This document shows positions 60,761-64,000 of a DNA stretch of 64,000 nt, piece after piece. The first letter of the stretch is position 1. Every line of letters starts with the position of its first letter. Made by a program: the position numbers and the translations under genes. Location of the stretch: assembly GCF_004000805.1 (NCBI RefSeq), contig NZ_BILY01000030.1:22419-86418 (forward strand). Reading direction: 5' to 3'. The stretch is from Paenibacillus glycanilyticus NBRC 16618. GTDB lineage: Bacteria; Bacillota; Bacilli; Paenibacillales; Paenibacillaceae. A model generated the notes under the pieces. It was not told the DNA's origin. It was given only the letters and a program-made list of their open reading frames with translations, and ran no database searches.

Positions 60761-61069
60761 TTGCCCGCAACAACATGGATTCAGCATTCCGTTATTTTTA
60801 CCTTGAAGCATGCCGAAGGCTCGGAGCAGGAACGTCTGTTTCTCGAGGACGGCAAAGCGATTCTAAGTTCTATTCCCACGGTTCAGCAGTTCCGGGTTTT
60901 CCGACAAGTAAGCCCGAAGAATGATTATAAATTCGGATTCTCGATGGAGTTCGCCGATCAGGCGGCTTACGAGGCTTATAACGCGCATCCGCTGCATGTT
61001 GCCTTCGTATCGGAGCGTTGGGAGAAGGAAGTAGAAGCGTTCCTCGAAATCGATTATTCGGAAGTTTAA
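60761..61069 (+). CDS. Dabb (stress-responsive A/B barrel) family protein
   Basis: 102 residues. IQHSVIFTLKHAEGSEQERL and HPLHVAFVSERWEKEVEAFL match the Dabb dimeric alpha-beta barrel. Some members act as small cyclases or monooxygenase-like proteins, but most have no known role. The start is TTG 60761 after GAGAGGAAG. It is the last gene of the ssuA-tauD unit. Confidence 0.8.
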   Translation: MPATTWIQHSVIFTLKHAEGSEQERLFLEDGKAILSSIPTVQQFRVFRQVSPKNDYKFGFSMEFADQAAYEAYNAHPLHVAFVSERWEKEVEAFLEIDYSEV

Positions 61070-61085
61070 GAAGTATAGACAATGG

Positions 61086-61135
61086 GAGGGTGTTCCTCTG
61101 GGGCCGGTTACGGCTGCGGGGAACACCCTCTTTTT
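61086..61135 (+). terminator. Terminator of ssuA-tauD-dabb operon
   Basis: GAGGGTGTTCC / GGAACACCCTC hairpin followed by T5. Confidence 0.88.
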
Positions 61136-61150
61136 GCTACCGCAAAGCGA

Positions 61151-61378
61151 TTAATAGGCCGGTTCGAAGGTAAACGAGGCAATATTCATAACAAGCACGT
61201 ATTTGGTCTGGTTCGTATCCGTGGTCAAGGTGAGGTAAGCAGGGTCAAAAGCCGTCAGAATGCCTTGTACATCGCCGGCTGCGGTCGATACGGTCATAAG
61301 TTGGCCCTTGTGGCGGGTCATCAGGGAGAAAAGAGTGGAGCCCGGCGTAATCAGATGGGAGGCGGATGGCGTTGTCAT
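61151..61378 (-). CDS. Small Sm-like / DUF2642-type protein
   Basis: 75 residues with a beta-rich pattern reminiscent of Sm folds (GQLMTVSTAAGDVQGILTAF, then YLTLTTDTNQTKYVLVMNIA). It resembles the short YuzF/DUF2642 proteins of Bacillales; the assignment is tentative. ATG 61378 is nine bases from AAAGGA; the ATG at 61387 is too close. Confidence 0.6.
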   Translation of the reverse strand: MTTPSASHLITPGSTLFSLMTRHKGQLMTVSTAAGDVQGILTAFDPAYLTLTTDTNQTKYVLVMNIASFTFEPAY

Positions 61379-61556
61379 TGGATTCATTCCTTTCTGGTGA
61401 GGTCTGACTCGTATATTATAAGTATCCGCTTACAAGCGAAAACGGAACCAGTTTTTTTGCAGGGTTGTCCGATTGTTAAACATAGGCCTATAATGGAGCG
61501 GGAATGTTCAATCTTTTTGCGTTTATTTCACCTATGACTATGGGAGGTCATTTTTC

Positions 61557-62225
61557 ATGAAGAAGCTGAAAGTACTTGGGCAATTAACAGAGGCGGGTGT
61601 CGTTGCGGTTCTGCGCGCGGATTCGCCGGAGGAAGTAGCCGAGATGGCGCGCCGTGCCATTAAAGGCGGAATTAAAGCGATTGAAATTACGATGACAGTG
61701 CCGTTCGCGCTCCGTGCGATCGAACAGCTGTCCAAGGAGTATTCCAGCACGGCTTCGCCGGATGCGGACAACTTCGCGATTATCGGCGTAGGCACCGTGC
61801 TTGATCCGGAAACGGCACGCGCGGCGATTATGGCCGGAGCTGAATTTGTAGTGGCACCTGCTTTTAACCCGGATACGATTAAGCTTTGCAACCGTTACGC
61901 GATTCCGGTTATGCCGGGCACGATGACGGTTCATGAAATTCAAAGCGCGCTTGAGATGGGCGTTGACGTAGTTAAGCTGTTCCCTGGCAACCTGTTCTCG
62001 CCAAGCATTATTCCATCCATTAAAGGTCCGCTGCCGCAGGCAAACATTATGCCAACGGGTGGCGTATCGCTCTCCAACCTGAAGGATTGGGTCAAAGCGG
62101 GAGCCGTAGCCGTAGGTATCGGTTCCGACCTGACGAAGGATGCCGTAGCAACAGGCGACTTCTCACTGATCGAGCAAAAAGCAAGCGCCTATATAGAAGC
62201 CTATCGCGCCGCGAAAGGGCTGTAA
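61557..62225 (+). CDS. KHG/KDPG aldolase family protein
   Basis: 222 residues. Lys140 in VDVVKLFPGN would form the Schiff base and Glu43 in AIEITMTVP the general acid/base. PTGGVSLSNLKDWVKAGAVA binds phosphate. The enzyme cleaves 2-keto-3-deoxy-6-phosphogluconate to pyruvate and glyceraldehyde 3-phosphate, or the related 4-hydroxy-2-oxoglutarate. GGGAGG precedes the ATG. A single gene, with a kinase partner not in the window. Confidence 0.9.
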   Translation: MKKLKVLGQLTEAGVVAVLRADSPEEVAEMARRAIKGGIKAIEITMTVPFALRAIEQLSKEYSSTASPDADNFAIIGVGTVLDPETARAAIMAGAEFVVAPAFNPDTIKLCNRYAIPVMPGTMTVHEIQSALEMGVDVVKLFPGNLFSPSIIPSIKGPLPQANIMPTGGVSLSNLKDWVKAGAVAVGIGSDLTKDAVATGDFSLIEQKASAYIEAYRAAKGL

Positions 62226-62231
62226 GATTTG

Positions 62232-62281
62232 GAAACGTCCCGGGGATGGAGAGCGTAGCTGCTCCCTCTTGGGGCGTTTTT
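62232..62281 (+). terminator. Terminator of aldolase gene
   Basis: AAACGTCCC / GGGGCGTTTT with an inner GGAGAGCGTAGCTGCTCC hairpin and a T run. Confidence 0.75.
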
Positions 62282-62408
62282 GCTTGACGGGCCTGGAATT
62301 ATGCCGTCCCGGCATGGATATGAGGCGGTAATCGTATTGAAATGACCGGGTGATTTTGTATAAAGTAGTACTATGTGCATGTAAACATGAAGGAGGCCGT
62401 TAAAGAGC

Positions 62409-63794
62409 ATGGAATACCGGATTGAGAAAGACACAATGGGCGAGATCAAAGTTGCTGCGGACAGAATGTGGGGAGCTCAAACCCAACGCAGCTTGGAAAA
62501 CTTCAAAATCAGCGGCGAGAAAATGCCGCTTCAAGTCGTATATGCGATGGCGATCATCAAGAAAGCAGCTGCGAACGCAAACCTGAAGCTTGGCAAGCTT
62601 GATGCGGAGAAAGCCGGCGTTATCGGCGAAGCGGTTGACGAGATTCTGGCTGGCAAATGGGACGAGCATTTCCCGCTTGTTGTATGGCAGACAGGCAGCG
62701 GCACGCAAACGAACATGAACGTGAACGAAGTGGTTGCTCACCGTGCGAACCAATTGCTTGCCGAACGCGGCAGTGAAGCCCGCATCCACCCGAACGACGA
62801 CGTGAACCGTTCCCAAAGCTCGAACGATACGTTCCCGGCCGCTCTGCATATCGCGGGCGTCATCGACGTGGAAGACAAGCTGATCCCTTCGATCGATGTA
62901 CTGGCAGGTACTTTTGTCGAGAAGATGGAGAAGTTCGACAACATCGTCAAAATCGGCAGAACGCATCTGCAGGATGCTACTCCGATCACGCTTGGCCAAG
63001 AAATCAGCGGCTGGCATGCGATGCTCGAGAAAACACGCGCGATGCTGATCCAAAGCATCGATCAAATGCGCGAGCTGGCGCTTGGCGGTACGGCGGTTGG
63101 TACGGGCCTGAACGCTCATCCGGACTTCGCGGTGAAGGTAGCGGAAGAAGTAACGGCTCTGACGGGCAAAACGTTCATCACGGCTCCTAACAAGTTCCAC
63201 TCGCTGACAAGCCATGATCAAATCGTGTACGCGCATGGTGCAGTAAAAGCACTCGCGGCGGATCTGATGAAGATTGCGAACGACGTTCGCTGGCTGGCAA
63301 GCGGTCCTCGCTGCGGTATTGGCGAGATCTCCATTCCGGAGAACGAACCGGGCAGCTCCATCATGCCGGGTAAAGTAAACCCTACGCAAAGCGAAGCGCT
63401 GACAATGGCCGCTTGCCAAGTGTTCGGCAACGACGCAACGATTGGCTTCGCGGCAAGCCAAGGCAACTTCGAGCTTAACGTGTTTAAGCCGGTTATTATC
63501 TACAACTTCCTGCAATCCGTTGCCCTGATGGCGGACGGCATGATTTCGTTCAATGATAACTGTGCGATTGGCATCGAGCCAAACGAAGCGGTAATCAAGC
63601 GCAACCTCGAGCAATCGCTCATGCTGGTAACGGCGCTGAACCCGTACATCGGCTACGAGAACGCGGCGGCAATCGCGAAAAACGCGCACAAAAAAGGACT
63701 GACGCTGAAAGAATCCGCGATCGCAAGCGGCCTTCTCACTTCGGAGCAGTTCGACGAATACGTGAAGCCGGAAGCAATGGTCGGCAAACATTAA
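62409..63794 (+). CDS. fumC: Class II fumarate hydratase
   Basis: 461 residues, the standard size. It interconverts fumarate and malate in the TCA cycle as a cytosolic tetramer. TGSGTQTNMNVNEV (about 97-110), DDVNRSQSSNDTFP, GRTHLQDATPI and the superfamily signature GSSIMPGKVNPTQ (315-327) are present. AGGAGG is upstream of ATG 62409. Confidence 0.96.
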   Translation: MEYRIEKDTMGEIKVAADRMWGAQTQRSLENFKISGEKMPLQVVYAMAIIKKAAANANLKLGKLDAEKAGVIGEAVDEILAGKWDEHFPLVVWQTGSGTQTNMNVNEVVAHRANQLLAERGSEARIHPNDDVNRSQSSNDTFPAALHIAGVIDVEDKLIPSIDVLAGTFVEKMEKFDNIVKIGRTHLQDATPITLGQEISGWHAMLEKTRAMLIQSIDQMRELALGGTAVGTGLNAHPDFAVKVAEEVTALTGKTFITAPNKFHSLTSHDQIVYAHGAVKALAADLMKIANDVRWLASGPRCGIGEISIPENEPGSSIMPGKVNPTQSEALTMAACQVFGNDATIGFAASQGNFELNVFKPVIIYNFLQSVALMADGMISFNDNCAIGIEPNEAVIKRNLEQSLMLVTALNPYIGYENAAAIAKNAHKKGLTLKESAIASGLLTSEQFDEYVKPEAMVGKH

Positions 63795-63803
63795 TAGATG
63801 AGG

Positions 63804-63834
63804 CAGGCTCCGGGATTCCCGGAGCCTTTTTTTT
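63804..63834 (+). terminator. Terminator of fumC
   Basis: GGCTCCGGG / CCCGGAGCC around ATT, then T8. Confidence 0.92.
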
Positions 63835-64000
63835 GTTCGCGGACAATCCGGGAGGCGGATCGCGTAGCTGGCGTTCCTAAGGGACCTTAACGGAGTTCGT
63901 CGGAGAACGCTGAAACTAGCCGGGTTGAGGGTCTTAAGGTAGGCCGAAGCAGCAGAGACTGGTTTGGTTGCAGGAGGCTGGCTAAGCTAAGTTTAACGAT

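Noticed and set aside
62400..63791. A 463-codon open frame on the minus strand exactly opposite fumC
   Set aside because: It mirrors the codon positions of fumC, has no ribosome site, and reads as a Arg/His/Val-rich nonsense protein. It is a shadow of a strongly coding strand.
63990..64000. TTTAACGAT at the window end as the start of another palindrome array
   Set aside because: Only nine bases match the arm of the 125-bp array and the sequence ends; there is not enough to call.

Overview
The window looks like a chromosome segment from a Paenibacillus-type member of the Bacillales. Supporting signs are strong AGGAGG ribosome sites, frequent TTG/GTG starts, YesM/YesN-type two-component pairs beside sugar importers that lack their own ATPase, Cu-amine-oxidase N-terminal domains, a TPP-riboswitch-controlled thiC, and many secreted multidomain proteins. 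No rRNA, tRNA, CRISPR array, prophage or insertion sequence was recognised.

Layout. 1-1900: 5' part of a secreted tandem-95/cadherin-like repeat protein that leaves the window. 2.3-9.4 kb: TetR plus ABC exporter, GNAT, a flippase-like membrane protein plus glycosyltransferase pair, an MFS pump and a small membrane protein. 9.44-10.15 kb: six exact 125-bp tandem units carrying twelve palindromes. 10.2-13 kb: an RsbQ-like hydrolase paired with a PAS-GGEEF diguanylate cyclase, and an AraC regulator. 13.1-18.5 kb: secreted copper amine oxidase, GNAT, a PgsA-like gene with a broken N-terminus, an HD hydrolase and a glyoxalase. 18.7-24.5 kb: a YvfRSTU-like ABC exporter with two-component system, then GNAT, LysR, tautomerase and CMD proteins. 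24.5-30.5 kb: YesM/YesN regulators and a sugar ABC importer. 30.8-33 kb: thiC with riboswitch. 33-40.6 kb: small lipoproteins and membrane proteins, an MDR dehydrogenase and a 1100-residue secreted modular protein. 40.6-50.1 kb: carbohydrate region (AraC, two Gfo/Idh/MocA proteins, a GH110-type alpha-galactosidase, TPR, YwqG, GH43 beta-xylosidase, AraC). 50.2-54.6 kb: family-5 solute-binding lipoprotein, exonuclease III, a eukaryotic-type HisA and an EamA transporter. 54.6-61.1 kb: a split sulfonate/taurine system (SsuB, SsuC, SsuA-like, TauD-like, Dabb protein). 61.1-64 kb: Sm-like small protein, KDPG aldolase and fumarase.

Most notable. (1) Two leader RNAs, before the ssuB-like and ssuA-like genes, share the same promoter layout and the same small hairpin. 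In each, the hairpin's 3' arm is also the first arm of an intrinsic terminator. This is a riboswitch or antitermination architecture that I cannot assign to a known class. (2) The 125-bp palindrome array has spacings of 52 and 73 bp, close to 5 and 7 helical turns. (3) An RsbQ homologue is paired with a PAS-GGEEF protein instead of the RsbP phosphatase. (4) A stand-alone HisA of the eukaryotic HIS6 type is present. (5) Several further intergenic repeat families occur, including two copies of a structured inverted-repeat element.
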